DNA of 64,000 nt from Tubiluchus corallicola. Lineage: Eukaryota; Priapulida; Priapulimorpha; Priapulimorphida; Tubiluchidae. Positions 13,281 to 26,600 of this stretch are shown here, one piece after another. Numbering within the stretch: position 1 is the stretch's first letter; the number at the start of each line of letters is the position of its first letter. The notes under the pieces were generated by a model. The model had not been told where the DNA came from. It ran no database searches and was given only the letters and a program-made list of their open reading frames with translations. Both the position numbers and the translations under genes were made by a program. The stretch lies in contig JAQGDQ010000023.1 of the NCBI GenBank assembly GCA_030141605.1, positions 496,001 to 560,000 on the forward strand, in the 5' to 3' direction.

Positions 13281-15515
13281 GGCTTATGTGGAGTTCATAC
13301 TAAATCAGTATACCCCAATTATAATGATGATCGAAGTAATGAGATTTCAACAAATAGATTCATCCCCAATTTTTCACATTTAAAAGCTGATTTGTCTTCT
13401 AGGAATATTATTGATGTCCCTTCATGTAGCTGCAACAATTCCACAGCAATTGTTTTTTTTTGAGTGTTCAAACTGTGACATACACAGAACACTATTATTG
13501 GACCAGCTCTATTACCACCGGCACGTAACTCAAGAATTACATGCCAATCCTAAACCTACTATTATTTGCAACGACATTTTTTATAAACTCACACCATCCA
13601 TCCATTGGCATTCTCTTCAAATTGTTGCAGAACTACATAAAGTTTGCTAAACGTTTTGCTAATTGTACGTGGACGTGACGTCTAACATATTTATCTGTCG
13701 CTCCGCCTCCGCTGTGACGTAAGCACGTTCAGCGGTATTCGGGACAACAGATCACGCTGGACAACAACTATACAGACTAAATTAAACTGAACTAAACAAC
13801 ATTACAGTCACAATTAATGTAATTAATGACAGTCACAGTCACAGATAAACTGATTGCAATTTTTCATAAACACAAATTTGAAGAACAGCAACTTTTTTAC
13901 ACGAAATTAACGCAAGTAACCAAAAAATAACTTTTCAATTGAAACAGGATATAGAGACGAGGTTTCAAAGGACTACAAAATACAGTGACATAAGTATAAT
14001 AAAGAAACTAAGCCAGTTACCCTTGCTTTAAAATAAATGAGCAATAAAAATTTTAAGTCTCTCTTGCCTTTGAACATACGAACATCATGCCAGCGATGTA
14101 TTTTTTCTATATTAAAGTGATCATGTGCGCGTCTGCAAGATTTATTCAGTTTTTGTATTTTTCCGTTTGTTAGGCAACGGAAATTTGATTGTCAAATTCA
14201 TAGACGACTCTTATATTGAATGCCCGAGTTACATAAGTCCCAATGGCATGTTTTAACCATTATTAGAACCAGAAAAATAGCGTAAAATTAACTAATATTA
14301 CATTGATGTATAATATAAGTTTGGATCACATTTGAATTAATTTTGATTGTGAAGATCTCACTGAAGTTTATAAAAACTAGACAGAAAAGAAAATATTTTG
14401 CCTAAAGAATTCTGAAAACGTTTTACCTAAATAACCTAAATGGGGGGTTCCTACGAATGTGCTGGCTTACTCATAATCATGACAATTGTTACTGATTCCC
14501 CTGGAGTTCAGCTCTGCGGCTAGGTCTCAACTATTGCCGACCTAGGCCGTCTAGCTTATTTTCTACAAAGCTGCGCAAACCTATTTAGAAGTGCGCAGGC
14601 TGGAACTTTTACATGTACGTACCTTTTAATCATTTATACTTGCCCATTCGAGCTTCAATGATCTAAAGTTATAAATTTATTCTCAACGGGTGTTCGCGAA
14701 TATTAATGCAGCGTAATATAACCAGCCTAACCTCGTTAGGTTAATTTGTCCTTATTTAAAGTTAATGAAACAGTTATTTTTATCTAACTTGCAAAGCCAT
14801 AAACTAAACTAAACTGCGTATTTTCTTCATAGCAAAATGGTTTAATCAGCAACTCATAGACGTAAGCGCTGCCCATTTCTTCGCAATTAGACTATATTTC
14901 CACTATATAAATTCACCTGCAATTTCAATCGACAATACAGACAATTAACAACCTGTAATAAAATCTAAAACCAAGCTGTTTTCTCTCCCGCAAACTAATG
15001 AAAAGTTGAACATTTTTCATAACATATACCGACAATAGATAGTTACAGCTCATGTCCCGAAAGATGAACCGGTTCTGTGGGCCTTTGAAAAATATGCACG
15101 CTGATTGGACAGTCAGCAGAGCTTGACTGAGACTCTATGACATCTCGTTTGACGTTAATTGTATATTGAACTGTAACTTGAATTGTTTTGAATTTTGGAC
15201 GCTTGAAATAAATACCAGTTATCGATCACTGTCACACTTTTGTATAACTAGTAAGATAATGTACAATTTGTACATTAATAATTGTTTCTGGTACCGCTTC
15301 TGCACTCTGTGGGCTTTGTCGATTTCAATTTTAAGTATTAACTAATGAATTACCCATATTTTTGAACTAACTATCTATGTAATTATATTCTTGAAGTAGC
15401 CAGTTGTATATTATCTGTCCTCAACTAAAATGCATTTGTTGCACATAGTGGAAATACTCCGATTACTGTATGTTAATCCACTTAAAATAAATAAAGTTTA
15501 TATATATATATATAT
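13281..15515. other. Gene-free stretch
   Basis: No supported gene or RNA. The open frames between 13197 and 13650 are continuation of, or flanking to, the LINE remnant. Confidence 0.5.
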
Positions 15516-15520
15516 TTAAT

Positions 15521-15648
15521 AGTAAAAAACTATTAAAGCAATTCCTCAACATGCCAGCAAAATTTCCATATGGTTTTTAGTTTTAGTATTGTGTTCAACT
15601 GTACAAACAATAACTAAAAATGGCTTTACATATTGCCAGCACTACTTA
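15521..15648 (+). repeat. 128-bp direct repeat, copy 1
   Basis: Begins AGTAAAAAACTATTAAAG and ends GCACTACTTA. It is about 95% identical to 16073-16200 in the same orientation, and is preceded by a short (TA)n tract. Confidence 0.9.
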
Positions 15649-16072
15649 TGTAATGTTATGTACATTGAATTGTGTGTGGTTTAAAAACATAACTGGATTT
15701 ATTTTAGAAATGTTTACTACATGGCAACTGATTGAGGTTTAAGAAATATAAATGGATTTACACTAAAATGTTGGCCAGTTGAACAATTCGACTGTACTAC
15801 AACCGCAGTATAATTCGAATAGTTACAGTAATAAAATAACCAGGCCTCAATTCTTCACTTAATGAACTTCAGACGAATCTTGGAAACGCTCTTCAAACTG
15901 TAATTTCATATTCTTTCCTAAGATTTTGTTCCGTTTGCTCCATCGTTATTATGGCGGGCGACTCTCTGCGAATGAGAAGACCCGTTTCTTTGATGGGTCT
16001 AGATTTCAGGGCGTAGTTAAGTACCAAGCGATAATTATCTTTCTGGTGTCTGCTACTTGAGGCGGATCCAAA

Positions 16073-16200
16073 AGTAAAAAACTATTAAAGGAATTCCTCA
16101 ACATGCCAGCAAGATTTCCATTTGGTTTTTAGTTTTAGTAATGTGTTCAACTGTACAAACAATAACTAAAAATGGCTTTACATATTGCCAACACTACTTA
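16073..16200 (+). repeat. 128-bp direct repeat, copy 2
   Basis: Second copy of the 15521-15648 unit, start to start 552 bp away. The interval has no coding similarity. The pair could be a very short LTR-like pair, a segmental duplication, or two insertions of one short element. Confidence 0.9.
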
Positions 16201-16597
16201 ATAGCAATCTAGTATACACACTGATGACAGTGTTCCCCAAGTTCAGTTACACAAATGGTGGTATTCCACACTTAAGAGTGCAACGTTAGAGACTCTGTTT
16301 AGTCAACGAAAGATACAATCTACAGAAAACGTTTTCACAAACCGAAAAAATATTTGAAAATAGCTACTGACCAGTTTTTCAGCAAGCGCGCTGTAATACG
16401 AGTAGGTTATATAATAATTGAACGCGAATAACAAAAAATATGACGAACCAGTAATGTAATGAGTCACACTTAAACCGCCATTTTCCACTAATTTTGCAAA
16501 GCTGAAAAAATCGGCCAGGTTGTGGATATGAATACAGCACGTTCTTCCTCAACTATGTTAATAGCCAGAATCAGAATGGCGACACAAACTTCTCAAA

Positions 16598-16655
16598 GCG
16601 AGTATTGATCCTGAAGTCACCCATCCGTGTACTGATTAATCGCGGTGTTGATTAA
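16598..16655 (-). mobile_element. 5S rRNA-like fragment (5S-derived SINE or pseudogene)
   Basis: The minus strand reads ATCAACACCGCGATTAATC, then AGTACACGGATGGGTGAC, then CAATACTCG. This matches the 3' half of 5S rRNA (AGTACTTGGATGGGAGACC and GAATACCG), including the internal promoter C-box region. It is diverged and lacks the 5' half, so it is a remnant of a 5S-derived SINE (SINE3-like) or a 5S pseudogene. Confidence 0.55.
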
Positions 16656-16814
16656 TTTTGATTCTCCACAAATTATATTAAAATTTGAATTGTCACTCAC
16701 TCGAAGGACAAACAAGACTATTTTTCATTTTGGGGGAGAGCAATTAGAAAAAATACGAAATGTTACGTTCGGTGTAACCAATCCAAGTCCATACAAAGGA
16801 AGAAAAATTAATTA

Positions 16815-17012
<198 letters not shown>

Positions 17013-17099
17013 ACCATTTTATTCGTATAATATTACTGTACAGTAATACATACATCATTTACGTAATAGTTAACAAATAAGCAAGAATGGTTAATTGGT

Positions 17100-18125
17100 T
17101 AGTGATTACAATATTTACAGCGTACATAAATAATTTAAAATTTCTGTTAGCTTGTAATTAGACAAAAGAATATAGCATAATTTGTCTAAGCAATCCAAAA
17201 TGTCCAATATGATATATGCACGATTGCTATGTCTTGTTCACTTAAACGATTTTCAATAAACTTTTTATAAACAAGTAATTTAGCCTTTACACAGTTGTTA
17301 ATTAAGTCTTCTTCCTTAATATTACACTCATAATTTAGAAAACTTCCAATAACAGTTGCAAACGGAAATTTTCGAGTTATTTACAATGCACGATACTAAC
17401 TGGTTGCTATTACTACGAAGTTTAGCAGAAAATTTCATAAACCTGTTAATGATATGCCTTTTTGATGGGTTTAGGGTATTAATTGCTGGCAATAATCAAG
17501 TGTGTGTTGTATCTGCCAGCCCAGGTAGCTTTCCTATAGCAATAGTCCAGGCAGTGTCTAAAGTATACAGTGCAGGTGCTGTTAATTACCGTAGTGATGA
17601 GCGTAAAATGAGCAACAATCCCATTTTCATAATTCTATTGAGATCGTGAAAATCGGCTATAAGTCTGTTTAACTTGACCAATGAACTTGCTGTTTCTTTG
17701 ACCTTACGTTGTCTTCACAAAATAGATTTTCACTAATAATTAGCTCTATGTGAAATATCTGCTTTGCCCAGGTTAGAGGCTATCCGCTTAAATACACAGT
17801 AGGATATGTAGATGGATATGACAATTTACCTGCACATGCTTTTGATTTTTCTGCCTTGCGTGTTTAAAAAATTTAGGCTATATTCACGACCATAGTTTTC
17901 ACATAATCTACTACAACTTTTATAAGCTTTTTAATGATTGAGCCAGTACAATGAAATCATCTAGCCCAACGCACCTGCAAATATATTTCCTCTATAACAA
18001 CCAACTCCACAATTACGCAGTCTTATTAACAGTTCCTCTAGATATATGGTAAACAATATAAGTGACAGTACTGCTCCCTGCCGGAGCAAATGTCGCAACG
18101 AAATAAAATTGAAACCAGAATTTGC
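17100..18125 (-). mobile_element. Decayed non-LTR retrotransposon, RT to C-terminus
   Basis: Minus-strand frames give RQGAVLSLILFTIYLEELL (RT domain B/C entry, near 18100-18040), then RLRNCGVGCY and NIFAGALG in place of the catalytic YADD region, then SLYWLNH and LCENYGREYS. After gaps come TAWTIAIGKLPGL, LLPAINTL (about 17480) and LRSNNQLVSCI. This order is the C-terminal half of a LINE ORF2 of the kind with a GVRQGGVLSP motif. It is distinct from the jockey/CR1-like copies at 12.5 and 22 kb. Many frameshifts; no endonuclease. Confidence 0.75.
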
Positions 18126-18800
18126 ACGCAAATTTACTTCTAAATTAGCTATATATTATGACAAGTAACTTAATTTTATACTAATTAAACAATTATGAAA
18201 ATAAAGAGATACTTAATCAAAAAAAGGTTTACTAGTATAGTTAACGATATTAACTGATATTTCGGGAAACCTTTGATCCCTTCATCCGTTACATAAAGTT
18301 AAACACCTAGAATTCTAGGATGTCATTTAAACACAAAAACTTTTTGAAACCTCTACCTTTTTATGAGTATTATCTATTGCATCATTATACTTTGTTGAAA
18401 ATTTGATAAGTTTCAGTTATAACTGACTTTTACGCGTAAAAATAAAACAAGCTAAGCCAGGGCCAATTATGGAAATTGTCGTTCACTCGGATACTTATCA
18501 CACCAAGCGTTCTTTAGCTGTGAAACATCTCGATATTTTAGATGTTGAAATCTTGAGAATTTATTAAGTTTGATAGGATCCAGTTAAACAAACGTGAATG
18601 TTTATAAATATCCACTTTACCGCGTTAGAGGCTTAGAGAACGTCAGCAATAGCACGTTCGTGCTGTTAGAGCATTTATTTTTGCACTTTCTTCTCTTTAT
18701 AGGAACCTTGGCTGATATAAATATCACGAGAAACAAATAACTACGTTAATGCGAACATCGGTGGCTCGATCAAGCACAAAAGAATTTTATTAGCTTTGCT
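18126..18800. other. Gene-free stretch
   Basis: No supported feature on either strand. Confidence 0.5.
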
Positions 18801-18807
18801 GTGTGCT

Positions 18808-18808
<1 letters not shown>

Positions 18809-18864
<56 letters not shown>

Positions 18865-18894
18865 TCATCATCATCATCATTATTACTACTACTT

Positions 18895-18975
<81 letters not shown>

Positions 18976-18976
18976 T
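18809..18976. repeat. Compound microsatellite (ATC)n then (CTA)n
   Basis: About 25 ATC units, one phase slip, then about 28 ACT/CTA units. The apparent poly-His/Thr, poly-Ile/Leu and poly-Ser/Tyr frames are artefacts. Confidence 0.98.
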
Positions 18977-18979
18977 AAA

Positions 18980-19984
18980 TCTTTTATTTAGAACGTATGA
19001 CAATGCGATGCATATACAATAATTATGAAAACAAAGCCCTCTCTAATTTTACTATGTAATAAGAACAATAGTCCACTAAAATAAACGCAACTAGGATGCA
19101 AATGCATACATAAAGAGTCGAAAATTCATGCTGCTTATAGCTCTTTATAAGTAAGTACTGAAATTGTTTTTTCGTTGTTGCATTAATTTGTGCATCATAA
19201 TTTTTTGTGCAGCTATATACACAATAAACTACACACAAAGTTCACTGAACTAGCTCGATTAATGGTTTGATATAGCAGGGGTGACTAACATCTGTCTCTA
19301 TTCCGTAACATCTTGATGTTTCGTGGAGCACCCTTGTAAGCAAAAAGGCCCCATCAAAAGAAAGGGGATTGGAGCACCCAGATTTCCCTACCCTACTTGC
19401 ATAGTAACTCCATAAAAAGGTGGCTTCACCGTGATTTTGGTCATTTTCATACTTGTTCTTCGTGTATAAAAGTTTTTATATGTTTTTAATATTGTGGCGT
19501 CACAATGGAGTTATCCTATTCTAAATTTTTACGAGAAAACAGACTCGTGACAATAGAAAATTTTTTGATGTTTTAAAAGAGATACTCCTGAAAAAGCAGA
19601 TTTATGACAGTGGTAAAAATGCCGTTCTAACCCAGGCAGTTGAACTCAATAAGCGAGTAACTAAATGCTTCGCAATCTCGACTAGTTTAACTTTACCCAG
19701 CTCTTCGTTTAGTGTTAATTGAATTTAAGATCGAAGTTAGTACGTAATAGTAAGTACAACCAAGTTCATTTTCCATTTGCAAACGACGAGGAATTTTGTG
19801 AGATTCCTATAACATCCCCGTAGCAATCGAATTCGTTTACCATCTCCACAAAACCCCATTAATGCGGGATATTTAGATCAACTGCAAGACGATCGGTGTA
19901 CAGGTCACACTATTTCCATGTTAGCGCCAACTAAGTAATCTTGTACAGCATTTCTTACGCCATTAACATTATTTTATTCACCGT
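18980..19984. other. Gene-free stretch
   Basis: No supported feature. Confidence 0.5.
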
Positions 19985-20285
19985 GAATAAAAACACCGAT
20001 AATAATGCCTTTTTAACCATATTTATAGGTAATATTTACATATTACGCTAAAAAATTAAGTAAACGTTTCCAAATCAACCGATTTCATCGTCCGTAAGTG
20101 AAATGATCTTCAATAGCTCTTCCTAACAATGAAATCGGTTTCTTTCGAAATGTTTTCATTATTTGTTAGTATAAATACGTGAAATCGGTTGATTTCGAAC
20201 GTTTACTTTATTTTTTAGGGTAAGTATGTAAATATTACCTTTAAATATGTTGCAGATATCATCGCAGGTGTTTTTATTTATTATC
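19985..20285. mobile_element. Fold-back (hairpin) element, about 100-bp arms
   Basis: The left arm runs from AATAAAAACACC (about 19986) through GGTAATATTTACATA and AGTAAACGTT to CAACCGATTTCA (20090). The right arm, about 20182-20284, is its reverse complement with scattered mismatches. The central part holds two more GAAATCGGT copies. The whole would fold into one long imperfect hairpin. It has no coding capacity and is likely a MITE or fold-back transposon. Confidence 0.8.
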
Positions 20286-20479
20286 AAACCTTTTCAAAAT
20301 AATTAATCTTTATTTTACTCAGTCAAATTTTTGTTTTTTATTTTCTTTAGTAATAATTTTTTTATTTTTTTAGTATTAGTTTTACTCAACTTTTAGTTTA
20401 GTATGGTTCGAAATGCATGCGCATAATTAGTTTACTGTATAATTATGTTTAAATTGTAATTTCAGTTTTAATAGTACAC

Positions 20480-20925
20480 TAACTTTTAACATTTTCGCTG
20501 GATGTACCTAGAAAAGGATACCTGGGAGTGAAAATCATCGGACAATGTCCAAGTTGTTGGTGGATGAACACAGGATATAGCAAGCTGACCAAGCAAGGCA
20601 AGGGCAGCGTATTAAATACTTGGCAAGATCTGACGAGCAAAAAAGATTTGTGCGAGAAAGAAAATGAAGCTATTGAAATGGCTGACTGTCGCGGTACAAT
20701 TGCATGAAAGCGAGGTATGGAAGATGACAAGAAGCGAATAAGTTAGATTAAGTAGGCAGCGGAAGACAGGAGGGCGAAGGGAAGACCGTAAATGACATGG
20801 AGAAAGAGAGTGGGAACACAAAGGAGTTGCATGAGATGGGAGAAGCCAAAGCAGTTGCAAAGGCAGGAAGGATTGGATTGGAAAGAAAGAGGGTAGACCT
20901 TATGCGTCTCATAGCGTGGAGAGCT
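20480..20925 (+). mobile_element. Probable LINE C-terminal fragment
   Basis: The composition becomes purine-rich and unlike the flanks. One frame reads KMKLLKWLTVAVQLHESEVW (about 20661-20720), resembling the KLKLYKALVLPVLLYGSETW motif after the RT domain. Further on, RKTGGRREDRK then MTWRKRVG resembles the basic GRPKMTWRRRV tail of many LINE ORF2 proteins. Stops and frameshifts interrupt it. The assignment rests on weak motif order only. Confidence 0.45.
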
Positions 20926-20929
20926 ATTT

Positions 20930-21590
20930 AAGTAAGTGATTTTTAATTGTATCTAACAGAAGCGCAGCATACATGGCTTTACCGCTCTAATGCTTAAACT
21001 GTTACCTGTTTAGGACATTACATTTGTTCTATACTTAGATAAAGTTAAAATGACAAGATGCATCATTTCAACTAAGCGGGGCCATTACATTAATAGCTAC
21101 TGTTTTAGTTTATTTAAATTTTTCAACTGGCTCGTTCTAAATCGGGCTTTTAACCGTCAACAATGTTAGAAAGTCACTATAGTCATTTATTTCACCATAC
21201 ACATTTACAGGTTACATATACAATATCAGTGAAAGGGCCTACAATGGATATAATACAAATAAAAAATACTGCACAGAAAAGCCTCAAGCACTATTTACTT
21301 ATACACGAATGTAAATGTGTTGTGGGCAATCAAAAAGCAGGGCTTGTTTGATTGTCCCACACAGTGATAGAGAAAAAGAAAGTAATGGAGATAATCTGAA
21401 AATTTAAAGTGAATCGTGATAAAAAAAAACGTTAGTGCTTAAAATGGAATGATGTAATGAATGAAACTCATATATGGAATGATATAAAAGATAGAAAGAC
21501 TATTATTTTTTAATAGTATGTAAAATTAAAATAACTTGATTAAGTTAACACCACTGTTTTGCAACTACTGTGAGGATGGATACAGATAGA
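20930..21590. other. Gene-free stretch, probable 3' flank of the LINE on the minus strand
   Basis: No supported gene. The part next to 21600 is likely the 3' untranslated tail of the adjacent minus-strand LINE. Confidence 0.4.
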
Positions 21591-21594
21591 AATT

Positions 21595-23600
21595 TTAATT
21601 GCTCACTGATACTTACTTAAAATTTGATTTTTTAGCATTATTTTAAATCTAGTAATAGATCTGCTATTTTTTGCAGATTGACAAATCTCATTCCAGACTT
21701 TTGGTCCTTGATATATTATAAAATGTTTAGCTATGTTGGTTCTACAGAAAGGCACAATGTATTGATTAAATCTTGTATTATGTCTCTTAGATGTCAATTT
21801 GACAGGAATTGCAAAAAACTTAGGAAATAGTCTATAATTGCATTTATACATGAATACTGCAATATTCAATTTGATTAAATCATCTAATTGCATAATTCTA
21901 CATTCACGGTAAAGAAGTAAAGGTACTTCACTACGTTTCATTAGGCCATACATTAACCTTAAAAATTTTCGTTGCAACGTTTTTAAGCATATTAGTTTAG
22001 ATGGATATGTGGGGCCCCAAATAATGCTGCAGTAATTGAGATAAGGTAAAACCAGACTATTATACAAGATTAGTAAGTGTTCTTTCGAAAGACTGTGTTT
22101 AATGTGAGTAATGATGCCTATATTTTTAGCAATTTTAAGTCTGATGTAAGAGATATGTGATTGCCAGTCTAAGTGTTCATGTATGACAATACCTAAGAAT
22201 TTAATCTGTTTTACTTGTTGAATATAACTATTTTCAATTTGTAATGTCAAATTTGGCATTCTCTTGTTTCTTGATCTAAAAACTACAAATTTAGTTTTGG
22301 AAGCATTTAGTGATAATTTATTACTCCTAAACCAGTTTGATATTTGCTGCAATTCATTGTTTATTTCAGCTTCATTAACAGTATTGTATTATTTAAATAT
22401 TAAACTGGTGTCATCAGCAAACTGCAGGATTTTTCCATTATTAATACAATGTTTTATATCATTAATGTACACAAGAAACAAGAGTGGGCCAAGTATCGAC
22501 CCTTGTGGAACACCACAAGATATTAATTTTGAGTTAGATATATAGTTATTATACTTTACTGCTTGTAACCTGCCAGATAGGTAACTTACAAACCAATTAT
22601 TCGCAACACCTCTTATTCCATAGTGGTATAATTTGTTAATTAAAATTTTATGATCAACAGTGCCAAAAGCTTTTGATAGATCACAGAAAATACTCACAGA
22701 TAAATTATTATCTTCAATATCTCTGATTATGTTGGTCAGCATATCAATTAAAGCCATTTCTGTAGTACTGCCTTGTTTATGTAAATAATCTGTAAGTTGC
22801 AAAGACACACATTTCTCAATAATTTTCGAAAAACATGGCAGTAACGAAATGGGCCTATAATTATTTATAAAGTGTGGATCATCAGCTTTATGAATAGGAA
22901 CTATTATGGACTGCTTTAGCTTATTAGGGACAATTCCAGAGGTAAGTGATAAATTAATAATATGGGTTAAAGGTATGGCAATATATTCAATAATATCAAG
23001 CATTATTCTGGGAGAGAGCTGATCAATACCGGTACTTTTATTTGGGTGGAATGACTTGCAGTAACATCTTTAGTTACAGGTTGAAAGAAGAAGGAATGTG
23101 GGTAATTTCCTTTAAGATAAGAATTTGGGTCAGTATTTGTAGGTTCAATGTTGTTTGATAATAAAGGGCCAATGTTTACAAAGTAGTCATTAAAAGCATT
23201 AGCAATTATATTTTTGTCATTAGTTAAATGGTCATTTACTTTTATAGAAGCAGGCAAGGATTCACGAGATTTATGCATCAATTCCTTCATTACATTCCAG
23301 GTTTTTTTTATATTATTTTGATAAGTTAGTAATTTCTGTTGATAATAGTTTTGCTTAGAAATTTTTATCAAATTAGTAAGTTGATTTCTGTACTGTGTAC
23401 ATTGTTCCTTGTTGATTTTGTTTTTAAGCACAGATCGATAAAGTTTGTTTTTATGTTGAATGCTTTTTAACATAGCTTTAGTTACCCAAGGTTTTTTATT
23501 TTAGGTAGTAATTGGTCAGCTGAAGTTTTAACATGAGTATGGTAAATATTGCTTAACATTTCGTGAAATTTTTCATATGCTGAATCACTTTGCATTATGT
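21595..23600 (-). mobile_element. Jockey/CR1-like LINE, 5' truncated, recently dead copy
   Basis: The minus strand codes the EN-RT linker, full RT and C-terminal domain of a non-LTR retrotransposon. 23473-23003 is the linker (KTWNVMKELM, NDYFVNIG). 23003-22389 is RT: IIVPIHKADDPHFINNYRPI, LLPCFSKIIEK, then motif A CDLSKAF (GTVDH, where FDTVDH is usual). GVPQGSILGPLLFLVYINDI and the catalytic FADDTSL follow. 22388-21603 holds NWFRSNKLSLN, KFLGIVI and the C-terminal LPYLNYC part. Lesions: an in-frame TAA at 22391-22389 just after FADDTSLIFK, a frameshift near 23010, and another near 23500. The endonuclease domain is absent. It is the best preserved element in the window. Confidence 0.93.
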
Positions 23601-26600
23601 GCACATCTGAAAGTTATAGGAAGGCTAGCACACTCGCTGGAGCGTGTATGCAATTTAGCGTGCCGTATTGCTCAATTTAGAGTTATGAAATGGGCGTAAA
23701 TGGGCCTAAGACGGTGATTATACCTAAATCTAAAGTGTCCCGAACTATATGTGCTCAGAGATAAATCTGTAAGCTAAGACGTTCATACCATGGTTTGGGT
23801 ATCAACGTTTTCTTTTTTCAGAAAATGAATTATAGTTTATTAATGAAGAAAGTTTTTGACAAAAAATCGAGAAAAACCTGATTCAAAGCTATGTGCAATC
23901 ATTAACCTATCTGCTAAGTGCTAATAGTAACTGTGAAAATAGTAACGACCTTATATTATTTTGGGGAGCCGCAGTCTACGTCATGACGTGGCGTAGTGAA
24001 TGCGTTTTATTACAACTTTTGCGCCAGTCAAGGAACACTTTTTTGCAGTGAGTTGCTAGGGAACAGCGACAGCGTTTTGGTCCAGATTGCAGAGCCTTGT
24101 TCGAACATTAGAGATTTGCATTAATAGTTAACTCAGACTTTGGCGAGTTTTTTGTGCATTAGAGCTTGATATAGATAATAAACAGACGTAAGATCTAAAT
24201 TGAAGATTTTTTTGTGTAAAGTTAATTTTTTTGTAAAAGTTAATTTTTAGTAAAGCCTAAGGTAACAAACGAAAGGTACTAAAATTAGAGTAACATATAA
24301 ATAAGCTTTATTTTGATATCTTATTGCCAAATAACAAAGTGAAATTTGTCAACGAGCATCAAGTCCTAAAACAGACTAACAAAACAAGATAAAAGCTAAG
24401 AAAATTCGATAATAATAGATTTCTCTTATGGCGTTGTAATTATGTATGCACTGTTCTAGACTAGAGTCTAGATCTCTCAAGACTCTGACTGTTTGAAGGA
24501 ATCAAAAAGTGTAAATGATTGTTCCTTCTGCACATACTGCATAGACTAATAGTAATAAAATTCATATACTGGTTGATATAATAAAATGTTTGATGTTAAA
24601 TAACGTGTTTACAGTAAATTATGCTGAAAGTCAAAACCACTTGTGGTACCGATGCATCACTCAGTACATGTGTTGACAAATCTTTTGATGTTGGGAGAAA
24701 CTAAGCAATGTTATGTATAACTATAATTAATGAAAAAATGATTACTCAGACAGACACCGAAACAAGTCAAACAGAAATCCTAAGAATGTTCCCAAACCAA
24801 AATAAAATACAAAAAATTTAACAAAATTGTTCTTTTTCCTTCAGAGTCTGTCAAAAATGTTTACATATTTTTTTAATTTATGCTGTAGAGTTTCTTGTAT
24901 TCTATTTTGCATTTATTTTCTCAAGCTGTCTGTAGTTAATTGGTGGTAAGTGTAAAGCAAAGTAGTGGCCAGTGCGTTGGAAGAAACATACATGCATTAC
25001 ATTGGAAATTTGACATCATCCCTGACTGTGAAAACTTTAATATCAAAAAGTTAATTGTCTGAAGTTTGCTAAGGGTAATATCAAGCTTTTGGTTGCTGAG
25101 GTAAAAAATGCCTGCAATGTAGCTGTTTGATAGGCATCCTATAATATGACTCACTCCATAATATATGTGCTTGCATAGCAAATCGTTCATAAGTTGACAG
25201 TTAAGCTTTTCTAGTTATATACATATCCTGAATCTCTCTTTCGTGAGGATCATTTTGATACTAAGCTCATCACTCTATGTTATTTTTAAGCTGCTCAGAT
25301 AATCCACATTGAAGTTGAATTGCATGCTGCACAATGAAAAACAAAACATCTTGCAAATCCCTGTTAAAGTTAGCCATTTCTGCAAAACACTTAGCAACTG
25401 TATGAAAGTGTGGTCATTATGGAGTTTACAAGAGCATCTGGAAATTATGTTTAAATCCAGTAGATGACCCTTCCTGATGAAGATCTGGGCTTGGCAGCAG
25501 GAAAAACCCGAAGCAAAATCACTGCTTCCACGAGCTATTATCGGAGTTTTAAAATACCAGTTTTTTATTATTGCAGTACTAGTTTCTAGCCAGAAAAGTG
25601 GGTATGGGGTTATAAAATTAGATTTTTACTTTAGTATTTGGTGAACATTTTCTTGTAATTTGATGCTAGAATATAAAAGACCAATATGTTTAGTGTTGTT
25701 TTTAATTGACATTTGACCAAATTTTTAATGCATTCTACTTTGAAGCATCATAACGTCGACTTTTAAGCATGTCGACTTATGGGTGGTTTTGTTTTGCAAG
25801 CACACATATACTAACTATGATTGAATTGTGCAGGGAATTTGTGGACTCAGCATGTGTATAATAATACTTATGTTTTATGTACAGGTTCAGGCTTATTGCT
25901 GTAATCAATGACAATGGACATGTTACATTTGCCATCAGTTACACATAAGAAACAGTCCGGTACCTTGGCACCCGATCCTAGAAAAATGAGGTATATCATA
26001 GCTGAAGACCCGGAATGGTCACTGGAGATTATCCCGACTTTGTCTCAGATTTGCTTGCAAGTCATTGTAGACAATTTTGCTGGTAAGTATTAAGTATGGT
26101 AGTTGTAATAATAATAATAACTAGCGAAACCCCGCAAAAGAATTTTGTGCACAACCAATAACAACCCACACCAACCACACCGCACCACCCTCACCACATC
26201 ACCCACACTATGTCCCCTACACCACACCACCCACACAATACGACCCACATTATACTCACCACATTCACCACACACACTACACCATACCACACCACACCAC
26301 ACCAAACCCACCCAACTCGTGGCAATCATGATGATGATGACGATAACAGCGATGACACCTACGACATCAACACCAACAGCACAGCATCATAGCAAAACCA
26401 TGCAAAACATTTTGTACAAAGTTGAAACTGTGTGCTATGACAAAAGCTATCAGACCCATCCACCAATGATCAGTAATGCATGGACATTCTACATAGTGTT
26501 TGCAAACTGCTCCTTTCGATCGTAATAGACTACTATTATAATGCTTGCAGCTGCTTTTACTGAATTAAAGTTATAAAGTTATGGACAGAGTACAGTGGAA